64,000 bases of DNA. It comes from Flavobacterium sediminilitoris. GTDB taxonomy: Bacteria; Bacteroidota; Bacteroidia; Flavobacteriales; Flavobacteriaceae. Position 1 is the first letter of the stretch. Every line of letters starts with the position of its first letter. The stretch lies in NCBI RefSeq assembly GCF_023008245.1, contig NZ_CP090145.1, forward strand, positions 2,046,001 through 2,110,000, read 5' to 3'. A model generated the notes under the pieces. It made no database searches. It was not told where the DNA came from and saw only the letters and a program-made list of their open reading frames with translations. Shown one piece after another: positions 34,037-43,413 of this stretch. The position numbers and the translations under genes were made by a program.

Positions 34037-35044
34037 ATGGTTTTTTTAAGAAAAATACTTTTCCCACTGGCATTCATTTACTGGATAGTAACATTCATTC
34101 GAAATCTTTTGTATGATATTGGCATTTTTAGAAGTCAGACTTTTAATATTCCAATAATTGCTGTTGGAAATTTAAGTGTAGGAGGAACAGGAAAGACACC
34201 TCAAATTGAGTACTTAATACGCTTGTTAAGAGAGTATAAAGTAGCTACACTAAGTAGAGGTTATAAAAGAGAATCAAAAGGTTTTGTTTTAGCTAATGAA
34301 AATACTTCTGCTAGAATTTTAGGAGATGAGCCTTTTCAATTTTATTCTAAATTTCCTGAGGTTTTGGTTGCTGTTGATGCTAATAGAAGAAATGGAATTG
34401 CAGAATTGTTAAAATATAGTCCAGATGTGATTTTGTTAGATGATGCTTTTCAGCATAGAAAAGTAAAAGTAGGATTTTATATTCTATTAACGACTTATGA
34501 TGATTTGTTTTGTAATGATTTTATTCTCCCTTTTGGTAATTTAAGAGAACCTTCATTAGGAAAAAAAAGGGCAAATATGATAATTGTCACTAAATGTCCT
34601 TCACTAATTTCCGAACTTACACAGGAGAATATAAAGAGACAGTTAAATGTTAATTGTCCTGTTTTCTTTAGTACAATTGAATATGATGAATATGTGTATG
34701 CTGAAAATGAGGTAATAAAAATCGAAGATTTAAAAGAGCCAAAGTTGCTTTTGGCAGGTATTGCTAAACCCGATTTGTTTTTTGATTTCTTAGGAAATGA
34801 AGAAGATGAAAAAATGGTTTTTCCAGACCATCATAATTTTTCTGATCAAGATATAAAAAGAATAAAAAAGTTAGCTAGTAATAAAAAAATTATTACTACT
34901 GAAAAAGACTTTGTTAGACTAAAAGGTAAATTTTTAAATAATCAATTATTTTATTTGCCTATTAAGAGTAGAATAATTGAAAACGAAAATAATTTTAATA
35001 GTAAAATAAAAGAGTATGTGGGAAAAGGCACAAGAAACGGTTAA
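34037..35044 (+). CDS. lpxK: Tetraacyldisaccharide 4'-kinase
   Basis: 335 residues. LpxK phosphorylates the 4' position of the lipid A disaccharide on the inner face of the cytoplasmic membrane. The N-terminal hydrophobic segment (ILFPLAFIYWIVTFIRNLLYD) anchors it, followed by IPIIAVGNLSVGGTGKTPQI with the Walker A P-loop, TLSRGYKR, then DVILLDDAFQHRKV with the conserved DDxxQH motif and LPFGNLREPS. The C-terminus reads FPDHHNFSDQDIKRI and TTEKDFVRLK. The gene overlaps the next one by 29 bases. It confirms a Gram-negative lipid A pathway. Confidence 0.96.
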   Translation: MVFLRKILFPLAFIYWIVTFIRNLLYDIGIFRSQTFNIPIIAVGNLSVGGTGKTPQIEYLIRLLREYKVATLSRGYKRESKGFVLANENTSARILGDEPFQFYSKFPEVLVAVDANRRNGIAELLKYSPDVILLDDAFQHRKVKVGFYILLTTYDDLFCNDFILPFGNLREPSLGKKRANMIIVTKCPSLISELTQENIKRQLNVNCPVFFSTIEYDEYVYAENEVIKIEDLKEPKLLLAGIAKPDLFFDFLGNEEDEKMVFPDHHNFSDQDIKRIKKLASNKKIITTEKDFVRLKGKFLNNQLFYLPIKSRIIENENNFNSKIKEYVGKGTRNG

Positions 35045-35828
35045 TTATTTGAAAGGTATAACACATTTTGCTCCAGAGTATGGAGTTATTTTGGGTTCTG
35101 GTTTAGGAGGATTTGCCAATGATATTAAGGTTGAATTTTCAGTTTCCTATAGTGAAATTCCAAATTTTCCTGTTTCTACTGTTAAAGGACATAAAGGAGC
35201 GTTATTATTCGGAACTATTGATTCTAAAAAAGTAATGGCTATGCAAGGACGATTTCATTATTATGAAGGTTATGATATGAAAGAAGTTACGTTTCCTGTG
35301 CGAGTTATGAAATTATTAGGAATAGAAAAATTAATTGTTTCAAATGCTTCTGGTGGTGTAAATGCATCTTTTAAAGTAGGCGATGTTATGATAATAAAGG
35401 ATCATATAAATATGATGCCAGAACATCCATTGCGTGGGCATAATGATGAGCGTTTTGGGCCAAGATTTGTAAATATGAGTGAACCATATTCAAAAGATAT
35501 GATTGCTAAAATAAAAAATATTGCAAAAGATAATGAAATAGAGGTTAAAGAAGGTGTTTATTTAGGGTTGCAAGGACCTACATTTGAAACATTAGCTGAA
35601 TATAAGATGGTTAAAAATATTGGAGCTGATTGCGTAGGAATGTCTACTGTTCCAGAGGTTATTGTAGCAAAGCATATGAACATGGATTGTTTAGGAATTT
35701 CTGTAATTACAGATATGGGTAATGAGGAAAGTATTGAAGAAGTAAATCATGAAGAGGTTTTAGAAGCTGCAAAAAAAGCAGAACCACATGTGAGAAGCCT
35801 AATTAAAAATTTTATTCTTCAGTATTAG
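35016..35828 (+). CDS. Purine nucleoside phosphorylase (class II, trimeric type)
   Basis: 270 residues. The start at 35016 lies inside lpxK (29-base overlap); MWEKAQETVNYLKG is the usual N-terminus in this family. Motifs: GVILGSGLGGF (phosphate loop), TVKGHKGALLFG, MQGRFHYYEGYD with the catalytic-site His, VSNASGGVN, and LQGPTFETLAEYKM with the purine-site Glu, then GMSTVPEVIVAKH. It splits inosine and guanosine with phosphate to the free base and ribose 1-phosphate. Its 3' end overlaps the convergent histidine kinase gene by 17 bases. Confidence 0.94.
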   Translation: MWEKAQETVNYLKGITHFAPEYGVILGSGLGGFANDIKVEFSVSYSEIPNFPVSTVKGHKGALLFGTIDSKKVMAMQGRFHYYEGYDMKEVTFPVRVMKLLGIEKLIVSNASGGVNASFKVGDVMIIKDHINMMPEHPLRGHNDERFGPRFVNMSEPYSKDMIAKIKNIAKDNEIEVKEGVYLGLQGPTFETLAEYKMVKNIGADCVGMSTVPEVIVAKHMNMDCLGISVITDMGNEESIEEVNHEEVLEAAKKAEPHVRSLIKNFILQY

Positions 35829-38013
35829 ATAAAAAGTTAAATAGAATAGTGTAAAATTCTTCAGGAACAAATGGTTTTGTGATTACTTCATTCATGCCGT
35901 AAGAAAGCAGCATTTCCCTATTCTCATTTAATGATATTGCTGTGAGAGCAATTATGGGTGTAGTAGTGTCAAAACTTCTAATTTCAGAAGTAGCTTCTGT
36001 TCCATTTATGCCAGGTAAGTGAACATCCATTAAAACCAAATCATAAGTGTTTGTTTTTAAATGTTCAATAGCTTCTTCTCCATTATCAATGATAACTGAA
36101 AATATACCTTTTTGTTCTAGCATTTTTTTGGTTATCATTTGATTTATTTTGTTGTCTTCAACTAATAAAATTTTTATAGTTTTTTTTGTGGGTAAATTTT
36201 CACTTTCTTGTAATGCTTCTTTCTTTTCAATGATTTCACCCTTGTCAAAAGTTAAATTAAATTGTAAGCTAGTTCCTTTGTTAACATCACTTTCAAGTAT
36301 AATATCGCTACCTAAAATTTCTAAAATTTTCTTTACAATGGATAATCCTAAGCCAGTTCCACCATAAGTGCGATTGATTTCTACAGATCCTTGACTAAAG
36401 CTGTCAAAAATACTTTTTTGTTTATCTTTTGGAATACCAATTCCATTATCTTTTATTTCAAAAGAAAGTACGATTTGATTTTTAGATTCTTTTATTTTTT
36501 GAATGGTTAACCAAACATCTCCATTCTTACTAAACTTAATAGCATTGTTAACTAAGTTAATTAAAATCTGTGAAATTTTTGTAGGATCACCAATAGTGTA
36601 AGGAGGGATATCTTTGTCTATCTTAAGGTGGAAATTAATATTATTTTCAATAATAAATTCATTAAAAGAGGTTTTAATATTTTCGACTAAATCAATTAAA
36701 TTAAAATTTATTTTTTCAACTAATACTTTGTCAGATTCAAGTCTGTTAATTTCAAGAATATCATTAATAAATGTAAGTAAATATTTTCCGGAAAATTCTA
36801 ATGATTTTAAATAGTTTAGTTGAGTTGCTTTTGGTTTTTCATTAAGCAGAATATATGCAATGCCATTTATAGCGTTTAAAGGTGTTCTAAGTTCATGACT
36901 TACGGTTGCTAAGAACTCAGCTCTAGCTTTACTTGCTCTTTCAGCTCTTTCTTTTTCTATGGTTAATTCTTTGTTTTTTTCTTTTAATAATTTATTTGTG
37001 CTAATTCTAATTTTATTGTTTTTGTATAAAGACAAACTAAGTAGCGATAAAATAGAAATTAATGCGATACTTAAAATACTTATTAGTTTTGAAAAACGAA
37101 GCGTTTTTTGTTGACTTTTTTTCTCTTTGTCTAATTGCTCAATTGTTTTTAATTGTTTGTCAAACTGAATTCTATCAAATGTGTTTTCAGATAATGAATG
37201 ATTGTAAAAATTATCTAAAGAATCTGCAATAGAAACATATCTTTCTAAATAAATTTGAGATTTATCAAGTTGATTGTTTTTTTTATAGGTATTACTTAAT
37301 TGTCTAAGAATTTTCTTTTGGAGTTGAATATTCTTAGAATGATTATAATTCATAATTAATGCATTTTCGAAAAAATCAATTGCATTATTAGTGTTGTTTT
37401 TTAGATTTTCAATTTCACCTATTTGGTAATAAGCTTCTACTTTTGTGTCAAAAAAAGATTCATTAGAAATGGAGCTAATTACAGAGCTAAAAATAGAAAT
37501 AGCTTCGTCATATTTTCCTTTGTTTTTCTGGATAATTCCTTTTTGAATGTTGATTAATTCAATTGCGTCTGAAAAATTTAATGCCCCGTAGATTTCAGAA
37601 GATTTATTAAAATAGATTTCAGCAAGATCTATTTTGTTCTTTTCTAAGTAACATTTTCCTAAACTATAATAAGCTAAAGCTAAGTTTGCACTAGGAACAT
37701 TTTTTTTATATAGATTAATACTTCTTATGAAGTTTTCAATTGCAGTATCAGGTTTTCCTAAATCATAATAAACTCCACCTAAAACTAAATAACAGTCTGG
37801 AAGTTTAGAATACTCTCCATGTTTCTTGGCATAATCTATGGCTTTGTCAATATAAATTATGGCTTTGTTAAAATAGCGTTTATCTTCTTTGTTGAATGAT
37901 GCAACTTCTAAATAATAATCAATACTATCATTTATTTCAGTAGTCAATTTTAAAAGTGACTGAGAGTAACTTATTGAGCAGAAAAATAAAAAAACAAGTA
38001 ATAAGTTTCTCAT
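35812..38013 (-). CDS. TPR-containing hybrid sensor histidine kinase/response regulator
   Basis: 733 residues. After a signal peptide (LLLVFLFFCSISYS) come about 290 periplasmic residues built of TPR-like repeats (for example YLVLGGVYYDLGKPDTAIEN, YYSLGKCYLEKNKIDLAEIY). One membrane segment (about 312-332) leads into a coiled linker and the histidine kinase: H box VSHELRTPLNAI with His373, N box LINLVNNAIKFSK, G boxes DNGIGIP and GGTGLGLSIVKK. A receiver domain follows: LLVEDNKINQMITK, phospho-acceptor Asp663 (LVLMDVHLPG), KPF at the end. No DNA-binding domain and no separate regulator nearby, so its output partner is unknown. Signal unknown. The last 17 bases overlap the convergent phosphorylase gene. 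Confidence 0.93.
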   Translation of the reverse strand: MRNLLLVFLFFCSISYSQSLLKLTTEINDSIDYYLEVASFNKEDKRYFNKAIIYIDKAIDYAKKHGEYSKLPDCYLVLGGVYYDLGKPDTAIENFIRSINLYKKNVPSANLALAYYSLGKCYLEKNKIDLAEIYFNKSSEIYGALNFSDAIELINIQKGIIQKNKGKYDEAISIFSSVISSISNESFFDTKVEAYYQIGEIENLKNNTNNAIDFFENALIMNYNHSKNIQLQKKILRQLSNTYKKNNQLDKSQIYLERYVSIADSLDNFYNHSLSENTFDRIQFDKQLKTIEQLDKEKKSQQKTLRFSKLISILSIALISILSLLSLSLYKNNKIRISTNKLLKEKNKELTIEKERAERASKARAEFLATVSHELRTPLNAINGIAYILLNEKPKATQLNYLKSLEFSGKYLLTFINDILEINRLESDKVLVEKINFNLIDLVENIKTSFNEFIIENNINFHLKIDKDIPPYTIGDPTKISQILINLVNNAIKFSKNGDVWLTIQKIKESKNQIVLSFEIKDNGIGIPKDKQKSIFDSFSQGSVEINRTYGGTGLGLSIVKKILEILGSDIILESDVNKGTSLQFNLTFDKGEIIEKKEALQESENLPTKKTIKILLVEDNKINQMITKKMLEQKGIFSVIIDNGEEAIEHLKTNTYDLVLMDVHLPGINGTEATSEIRSFDTTTPIIALTAISLNENREMLLSYGMNEVITKPFVPEEFYTILFNFLSNTEE

Positions 38014-38051
38014 TATAAATGAAATTGATTTTGAGATTTAGCGATTGTTAA

Positions 38052-38059
38052 CAAAAATA
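38052..38059 (-). promoter_or_regulatory. -7 promoter element for the hybrid histidine kinase gene
   Basis: TATTTTTG on the minus strand, 38 bases before the start codon at 38013. Confidence 0.5.
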
Positions 38060-38124
38060 TATATTTTTTTCTAATGTTATATTTTAATTATAGTTAATTG
38101 ATTTTACGTATTTTAATTATAAGA

Positions 38125-39120
38125 TTATTTTTTGGATACAAAGAGAATCAAGTCTATTAATCGTGATGAATATCCGATTTCATTATCATACCAACCTACA
38201 ACTTTTATCATTTTGTCTATTACAGATGTTAATTGTGCGTCGAAAAGACAAGAATTTCTGTTCCCTATTATATCTACTGAAACAATTGGATCTTCTGTAT
38301 AGTCTAATATTCCTTTTAAATTTGTAATTGAGGCTTGTTTAAAAGCATTGTTTATTTCTTCAATACTTACTTTCCTTTTTACATTAAAAGTGATATCAGT
38401 TAATGAACCATCAGGAACAGGAACACGAATACCACATCCTCCAATTTTACCTTCTAGTTCTGGAAAAATTTTAGATAATGCTTTTGCTGCACCAGTTGTT
38501 GTAGGAACAATAGACTGAGAAGCACCTCTAGCTCTTCTTAAATCTTTATGAGGTTGATCGTGTAAACTTTGATCGGTGGTGTAAGAGTGTACGGTTGTAA
38601 TATAAGCTTGTTCAATTTCGCATAGTTCTTGAATTACTTTTATCATAGGTGCTGCATTGTTTGTTGTGCAACTTGCATTTGAAATGATAACTTCAGAACC
38701 GTCTAAAATGCTTTCATTTACTCCTAAAACCACTGTTTTTATTTTGTCATCTTCAGGAGGAACAGATAGAATTACTTTTTTTGCTCCAGATGAAATATGT
38801 TGATTTAAAGTGTCCCAAGTTTTGAATTTTCCTGTAGCTTCAATTACAATGTCTATATTTAAGGATTTCCAATCTAAATTTTTAATATCTTTTTCGTGAT
38901 AGAATAAATATTCTTTATCATCTATTATAATAGAAGTATCATTATAACTTGTTTTTGATTGTAACACACCATGAATACTGTCATATTTTATTAGATGACT
39001 CATCGTTTTGTTGTCTGCAATATCATTTATTGCAATAACTTCAATTGAAGGATGGTTAAGCAAAAGGCGAAATAAATTTCTACCAATTCTTCCAAAACCA
39101 TTAATAGCAATTCTTGTCAT
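38125..39120 (-). CDS. gap: Glyceraldehyde-3-phosphate dehydrogenase
   Basis: 331 residues. The Rossmann motif INGFGRIGRN starts at residue 6; Asp33 in INDIAD favours NAD over NADP. The catalytic Cys151 lies in SNASCTTNNAAP and the activating His178 in TTVHSYTTDQ; GGCGIRVPVPDGSLTD and the final WYDNEIGYSSRLIDL are conserved. It oxidises glyceraldehyde 3-phosphate in glycolysis or runs in reverse in gluconeogenesis. Flavobacteria often have more than one gap gene; whether this is the main glycolytic copy cannot be told here. It is not linked to other glycolytic genes. Confidence 0.95.
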   Translation of the reverse strand: MTRIAINGFGRIGRNLFRLLLNHPSIEVIAINDIADNKTMSHLIKYDSIHGVLQSKTSYNDTSIIIDDKEYLFYHEKDIKNLDWKSLNIDIVIEATGKFKTWDTLNQHISSGAKKVILSVPPEDDKIKTVVLGVNESILDGSEVIISNASCTTNNAAPMIKVIQELCEIEQAYITTVHSYTTDQSLHDQPHKDLRRARGASQSIVPTTTGAAKALSKIFPELEGKIGGCGIRVPVPDGSLTDITFNVKRKVSIEEINNAFKQASITNLKGILDYTEDPIVSVDIIGNRNSCLFDAQLTSVIDKMIKVVGWYDNEIGYSSRLIDLILFVSKK

Positions 39121-39322
39121 TTTTTTAAAGAAAAATTAGAGTATAAAAGTAAGGAATTTATTATTTTTGATGGATAGATAAGGAATATAATTTGATTGTA
39201 TTATTAAATTTTAAGATTTATTTAAGTTATGTGATTATTTGAAAAAGAATAATGATTATTTGAAATATAATTCAATGAAGAAGTTTTGGTTGTTGTTAAA
39301 AACGATAAAGTATAGATAATAA

Positions 39323-39355
39323 AAAACTCCATAAATTAATAGTTATGGAGTTTTT
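39323..39355. terminator. Bidirectional terminator between gap and lipA
   Basis: AAAACTCCATAA (39323-39334) and TTATGGAGTTTT (39343-39354), 12-bp stem with an eight-base loop. It lies downstream of lipA on the minus strand. The rest of the 288-base gap (39121-39408) is AT-rich; GATTATTTGAAA occurs twice near 39232 and 39253, and nothing else is evident. Confidence 0.82.
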
Positions 39356-39408
39356 GGTTTGAATAAAGTAATAGTTTCTAGTTAATAACTGCTAACTTTA
39401 TATGGTTT

Positions 39409-40284
39409 TTAATGAATATGTTTTTCAGCATGGTAAGAAGAGCGCACTAAAGCACCACTTTCAACATGTCTAAATCCTAATTCTTTACCTATTTTTTCAT
39501 ATTTTTCAAACTGATCAGGAGTAATGTATTCTTTTACAGGCAAATGTTTTTTACTAGGTTGTAAATATTGACCTATTGTTACAATATCAACATTTGCAGC
39601 TCTTAAATCGTGTAGAGTTTGAATTACTTCTTCTTCTTTTTCTCCTAAACCTAACATAATACCAGATTTAGTTCTTTTAATGCCTTGTTCTTTTAAATAA
39701 CGTAAAACTTCTAAACTTTTTTCATATTTAGCTTGTATTCTTACTTCTCTTGTTAGTCGTTTTACAGTTTCCATATTATGAGAGACTACTTCTGGAGCTA
39801 CTTCAATAATACGATCTAAATTTCTAGTGTTTCCCTGGAAATCAGGAATTAGAGTTTCTAAAGTAGTGTTTGGGTTCATTCTTCGAATAGCTTTAACTGT
39901 TTCAGCCCAAATAATAGATCCCATATCTTTTAAATCATCTCTGTCTACACTTGTAATAACGGCATGTTTAATGTTCATTAACTTTATAGAACGTGCCACT
40001 TTTTCAGGTTCGTCCCAATCAACCGTTTCTGGTCGACCTGTTTTTACACCACAAAATCCGCATGAACGAGTACAGATATTTCCTAATATCATAAAAGTAG
40101 CGGTTCCTTCTCCCCAACATTCTCCCATATTTGGGCAACTACCAGAAGCACAAATTGTATTTAATTTGTATTTGTCAACTAATCCTCTTAATTCTGTATA
40201 ATTTTTTCCTGTAGGTAACTTTACTCTCAGCCACTTTGGTTTTGGTTCTCTTGGAGGAAAAACATTCTCAGTAACAGTATTCAT
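39409..40284 (-). CDS. lipA: Lipoyl synthase
   Basis: 291 residues. LipA is a radical-SAM enzyme that inserts two sulfur atoms into octanoyl groups on lipoyl domains. Auxiliary cluster ligands are Cys45, Cys50 and Cys56 ([12 protein letters not shown]); the radical-SAM cluster ligands are Cys71, Cys75 and Cys78 (CTRSCGFC); the RSSYHAEK end provides the serine ligand of the auxiliary cluster. The middle carries [17 protein letters not shown] and [15 protein letters not shown]. LipB is not seen next to it. It has its own -7 element at 40303-40310. Confidence 0.97.
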   Translation of the reverse strand: MNTVTENVFPPREPKPKWLRVKLPTGKNYTELRGLVDKYKLNTICASGSCPNMGECWGEGTATFMILGNICTRSCGFCGVKTGRPETVDWDEPEKVARSIKLMNIKHAVITSVDRDDLKDMGSIIWAETVKAIRRMNPNTTLETLIPDFQGNTRNLDRIIEVAPEVVSHNMETVKRLTREVRIQAKYEKSLEVLRYLKEQGIKRTKSGIMLGLGEKEEEVIQTLHDLRAANVDIVTIGQYLQPSKKHLPVKEYITPDQFEKYEKIGKELGFRHVESGALVRSSYHAEKHIH

Positions 40285-40302
40285 AAAAATAATTTTGAAT
40301 CA

Positions 40303-40310
40303 CAAAGATA
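40303..40310 (-). promoter_or_regulatory. -7 promoter element for lipA
   Basis: TATCTTTG on the minus strand, 18 bases before the start codon; a TTG lies 16 bases further upstream (40327-40329). Confidence 0.65.
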
Positions 40311-40396
40311 GTGAGATTTGATAAAACAAAAGAAGAATTAGTAAGTTTTAAGATTTGTTTGTCATGTTGTGAAATTTGAAACAATATTAAGTGCGT

Positions 40397-40978
40397 TTAC
40401 TTCAATTTTTTATTCTTTTTTTTAGAAATAGTTTCAGCTAATAATTTTTTAGCACGAAGTAGCTTTATCTTAATATTATTTAAAGGCTCATCAAGTTGCT
40501 CAGCCATATCTTGATAGGTCATTTCTTGGAAATAACGTAGTTGAATAACTTCTTGATATGCGGGTTTTAATGTTTTAATGTAATTTAATAGTTGCGAAAG
40601 ATTTTGTTCAGTAATAATTTCATCTTCTATAGAAGGTGTTTCGTCAACAACATTAAATGCATGATCATTTTCTTCATCTGTAATATCTATAAATAATGAA
40701 GATTTCTTTTTGCGTAGCATATCAATATGAACATTTTTTGCTATTGCAATTAACCAAGTATTAAACCCGAATTCTGGATTGTAATTAGTGATTTTATCAA
40801 AAGCTTTTGCAAAAGTTTCAATTGTAATGTCTTCTGTGTCGATTTCGTTTTCAGTTCTTTTTAGCATAAAGCCATAAACTTCATTCCAGAAAAAATCTAA
40901 TAAGAATGTGAAGGCAACTTGGTCTCCAGTTTTTGCTTTGTCTATATTTTTTTGAATAATTTCAGAATTTATTTCCAA
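40397..40978 (-). CDS. Sigma-70 family (ECF-type) RNA polymerase sigma factor
   Basis: 193 residues. Region 2 covers about 25-95 with ITIETFAKAFDKITNYNPEF and the core-binding FNTWLIAIAKNVHIDMLRKK; region 4 covers about 130-185 with LKPAYQEVIQLRYFQEMTYQ and the recognition helix around MAEQLDEPLNNIKIKLLRAK. No sigma-3 domain, so ECF-like. An anti-sigma factor gene is not adjacent. Its start overlaps the end of the glycosyltransferase gene by 10 bases, so the two are translated from one message; this is a conserved flavobacterial pairing that I have seen often, with no known regulon. Confidence 0.92.
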   Translation of the reverse strand: MEINSEIIQKNIDKAKTGDQVAFTFLLDFFWNEVYGFMLKRTENEIDTEDITIETFAKAFDKITNYNPEFGFNTWLIAIAKNVHIDMLRKKKSSLFIDITDEENDHAFNVVDETPSIEDEIITEQNLSQLLNYIKTLKPAYQEVIQLRYFQEMTYQDMAEQLDEPLNNIKIKLLRAKKLLAETISKKKNKKLK

Positions 40979-42078
40979 TGTACGGGTTTTGAGAAAATGT
41001 TAGTAAAGAAAACATTTAGTTGTGTGAAGATAAGGAAAAATTCTATAATTGGATACCAATACATTACATCTTTTTCTTTTAGTTTTCCGGCTGCATAACC
41101 AAGACTTATCCATGTAAATAAATAGCGAAATACTATAATTGATGTTACAATGATCCATTGATGTTGAAAGGCTAACAATATAATTGAAAGTAAAATGAAT
41201 GCTAATTGAGAAATGTAAAATAAGCCTAGTTGTAAGCGATCAAAAGGTTTGTATAGTTTTGCGGTTGATACATGTCTCCTTTTTTGATTAAACCATTCAT
41301 TAAATGTTTTTTTAGGTTCAGAATATGTGAAGCTTTCAGGTGTAAAACAAATAGTAGTATTTGATTTTGTACCTACTTGATTTATAAATAAATCATCATC
41401 ACCAGACCTAATTTTCATGTGTTCTATAAAACCACCTGCATCAAAAAAAGTTTTTTTAGTATATGCAAGATTTCGACCAACGCCCATGTATGGATTGCCT
41501 GTTTTTGCCCATCCGAAGTATTGAGTAGCTGTAACAAGTGTTTCAAAACGAATGACTTTATTTAGGAAGGAGTTTTTGATTTTTTCATAACCACCATATC
41601 CTAATACTATTGCTTTTTTTGATGTAAACTGGCTAGCCATTTGTGTTATCCAGTTCTTTGAATTAGGATAACAATCTGCATCAATAAAAAGAAGATGTTC
41701 GTTTTTAGCAACTTTTATTCCTAATGTAAGTGCATATTTTTTATTTCCCCAAAAAGTTTCATTGTTTTGAACTTTGACTAGTTTTATATTTGAATATTGT
41801 TGTTCGTATTTTTCAAATAAATCAAGTGTTTCATCACTAGATGCATCATCAATTAATATAATTTCATAATCTGGATGATTCTGTGAAATTAAAAGAGGAA
41901 AATATTTTTTGATATTTTCAGCTTCATTTTTAGCGCAAACAATTACTGAAATAGGGATTTTTTTAGCTGTAGTAGTTGTTTTTTTAGAAAAAGAAAATCG
42001 TCCTAAAATAAATACATAGTATAGGAATTGAATACCAACAAAAAATGCTAGTAAAATCAATAAAATTTGTAAAAACAT
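40969..42078 (-). CDS. Membrane glycosyltransferase, GT2 family
   Basis: 369 residues. One N-terminal membrane helix (LQILLILLAFFVGIQFLYYVF) anchors a GT-A domain: ISVIVCAKNEAENIKKYF, LIDDASSDETL, the DADCYPN metal-binding DxD and QKRRH, the last a Q(Q/R)xRW-like acceptor motif of processive enzymes. Two or three more helices follow (LFYISQLAFILLSIILLAF, IIVFRYLFTWISLGYAAG, and one near the end). It would add a sugar from a nucleotide donor to a lipid or polymer at the inner membrane; donor and acceptor are unknown. Cotranscribed with the sigma factor gene. Confidence 0.9.
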   Translation of the reverse strand: MFLQILLILLAFFVGIQFLYYVFILGRFSFSKKTTTTAKKIPISVIVCAKNEAENIKKYFPLLISQNHPDYEIILIDDASSDETLDLFEKYEQQYSNIKLVKVQNNETFWGNKKYALTLGIKVAKNEHLLFIDADCYPNSKNWITQMASQFTSKKAIVLGYGGYEKIKNSFLNKVIRFETLVTATQYFGWAKTGNPYMGVGRNLAYTKKTFFDAGGFIEHMKIRSGDDDLFINQVGTKSNTTICFTPESFTYSEPKKTFNEWFNQKRRHVSTAKLYKPFDRLQLGLFYISQLAFILLSIILLAFQHQWIIVTSIIVFRYLFTWISLGYAAGKLKEKDVMYWYPIIEFFLIFTQLNVFFTNIFSKPVHWK

Positions 42079-42095
42079 ATAGAGAAAGTAAAAAA

Positions 42096-42299
42096 TTAAG
42101 AGTGTGAACTTTCTTCACAGTTTTTCATTTCTTCTGGAGTTTTTCCACAAAAGCTACAGTTTTCTCCATCTGGATTTAGGAATGGACTTTGGCTAGCACA
42201 AGTTCCAGCGAATTTACCATCTTTTTTTGCCCAAATCTTTATTGAAATGCCAATAATGGCAATTGCTAGAAGACCTATAGTAAGTAGAATTAGTTTCAT
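42096..42299 (-). CDS. Small membrane-anchored Cys-rich protein
   Basis: 67 residues. One N-terminal membrane segment (LILLTIGLLAIAIIGISIKIW) is followed by a soluble tail with four Cys: GTCASQSPFLNP, ENCSFCGKTP and KNCEESS. The CxxC could bind zinc or be redox active. In flavobacteria homologous short frames are usually annotated only as 'membrane or secreted protein'; no function is known. It lies 17 bases upstream of the glycosyltransferase gene on the same strand and has its own -7 element at 42319-42326, so it probably heads the message with the glycosyltransferase and sigma factor. Confidence 0.8.
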   Translation of the reverse strand: MKLILLTIGLLAIAIIGISIKIWAKKDGKFAGTCASQSPFLNPDGENCSFCGKTPEEMKNCEESSHS

Positions 42300-42318
42300 A
42301 ATGCTTAATATTAGACTG

Positions 42319-42326
42319 CAAATTTA
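42319..42326 (-). promoter_or_regulatory. -7 promoter element for the small Cys-rich membrane protein operon
   Basis: TAAATTTG on the minus strand fits TAnnTTTG, 19 bases before the start codon at 42299. Confidence 0.6.
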
Positions 42327-42359
42327 CAAAACAATTAGTATTATTATTGATTTTTATTA

Positions 42360-43367
42360 TTAAATAATGTTTACTTCTGCTTCTATTAAGATACCAAATT
42401 TGTTTAAAATAGTGTTTTGAATGTCTTTAGAAACGGCAAGAATTTCACTTCCAGTAGCATTTCCGTAGTTAACTAATACAAGTGCTTGGTTTTTGTGAAT
42501 TCCAGCATCACCAAAGCGTTTTCCTTTGAAACCAGCTTGTTCAATTAACCAACCAGCAGGTACTTTTACTTCAGAATCAGAAATGTTATAATGTGGCATG
42601 TCTGGGAAAAGTAGTGCAATTTTTGAATATTTTTCTTTCGAAATAATAGGGTTTTTAAAAAAGCTACCGCTACTGCCTAATTCTTTTGGATCAGGTAATT
42701 TGCTTTTTCTAATAGAAATTACAGCATTGCTAACATCTTTTATAGTTGGAGTAGTGATATTTTGATTTGCTAATTCTGTCTCAATAGCACCATAAGAAGT
42801 GTTTAATTTGTGATTTTTATTAGTTAGCTTAAATGTAACGGAAGTAATAATATATTGATTTTTCAGCTCGTTTTTGAAAATGCTTTCTCTGTATCCAAAT
42901 TGACAAGAGTCTTTATCAAAGATAATTAGCTTTTGTGTTTCAATTTCCATTGCTTCACAGCTAAAAAAAACATCTTTAATTTCTACACCATAAGCACCTA
43001 TGTTCTGAATAGGAGTTGTTCCTACGTTGCCTGGGATTAAAGATAAATTTTCAATTCCACCATAATTATTTTTAATACAATAAAGTACAAATTCGTGCCA
43101 GTTCTCACCAGCATTTGCTTTTATATATGTATATTCTTCATTTTTATCTATGACTTCTATTCCTTTTAAATTAATATGAACAACTAATTTATTAATGTCT
43201 TTAGTAAGTAACATATTGCTTCCACCACCAAGAATGAAAATATCTTTCTCATTTTGTAATAATGTTGCTAATTCTTCTATTGTATGAATTGCGATAAACT
43301 GTTTTGCTAAAGCATTAATTCCAAAAGTATTATGTTTTTTTAAAGAAAAATTAGATTGAATGTTCAT
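42360..43367 (-). CDS. murB: UDP-N-acetylenolpyruvoylglucosamine reductase
   Basis: 335 residues, type I MurB. FAD-binding blocks: FILGGGSNMLLT, then GIENLSLIPGNVGTTPIQNI and GAYGVEI. Catalytic-site segments: LGSSGSFFKNPI (Ser proton donor), PAGWLIEQAGFKGKR and VLVNYGNATGSEIL with the conserved Glu. It reduces UDP-GlcNAc-enolpyruvate to UDP-MurNAc with NADPH, the second step of peptidoglycan precursor synthesis. Single gene with its own -7 element at 43390-43397. Confidence 0.96.
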   Translation of the reverse strand: MNIQSNFSLKKHNTFGINALAKQFIAIHTIEELATLLQNEKDIFILGGGSNMLLTKDINKLVVHINLKGIEVIDKNEEYTYIKANAGENWHEFVLYCIKNNYGGIENLSLIPGNVGTTPIQNIGAYGVEIKDVFFSCEAMEIETQKLIIFDKDSCQFGYRESIFKNELKNQYIITSVTFKLTNKNHKLNTSYGAIETELANQNITTPTIKDVSNAVISIRKSKLPDPKELGSSGSFFKNPIISKEKYSKIALLFPDMPHYNISDSEVKVPAGWLIEQAGFKGKRFGDAGIHKNQALVLVNYGNATGSEILAVSKDIQNTILNKFGILIEAEVNII

Positions 43368-43389
43368 TTTGAAATAAAATTTAATGATG

Positions 43390-43397
43390 CAAAAATA
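43390..43397 (-). promoter_or_regulatory. -7 promoter element for murB
   Basis: TATTTTTG on the minus strand, 22 bases before the start codon at 43367. Confidence 0.6.
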
Positions 43398-43413
43398 AGA
43401 TTAATTCTATAAA

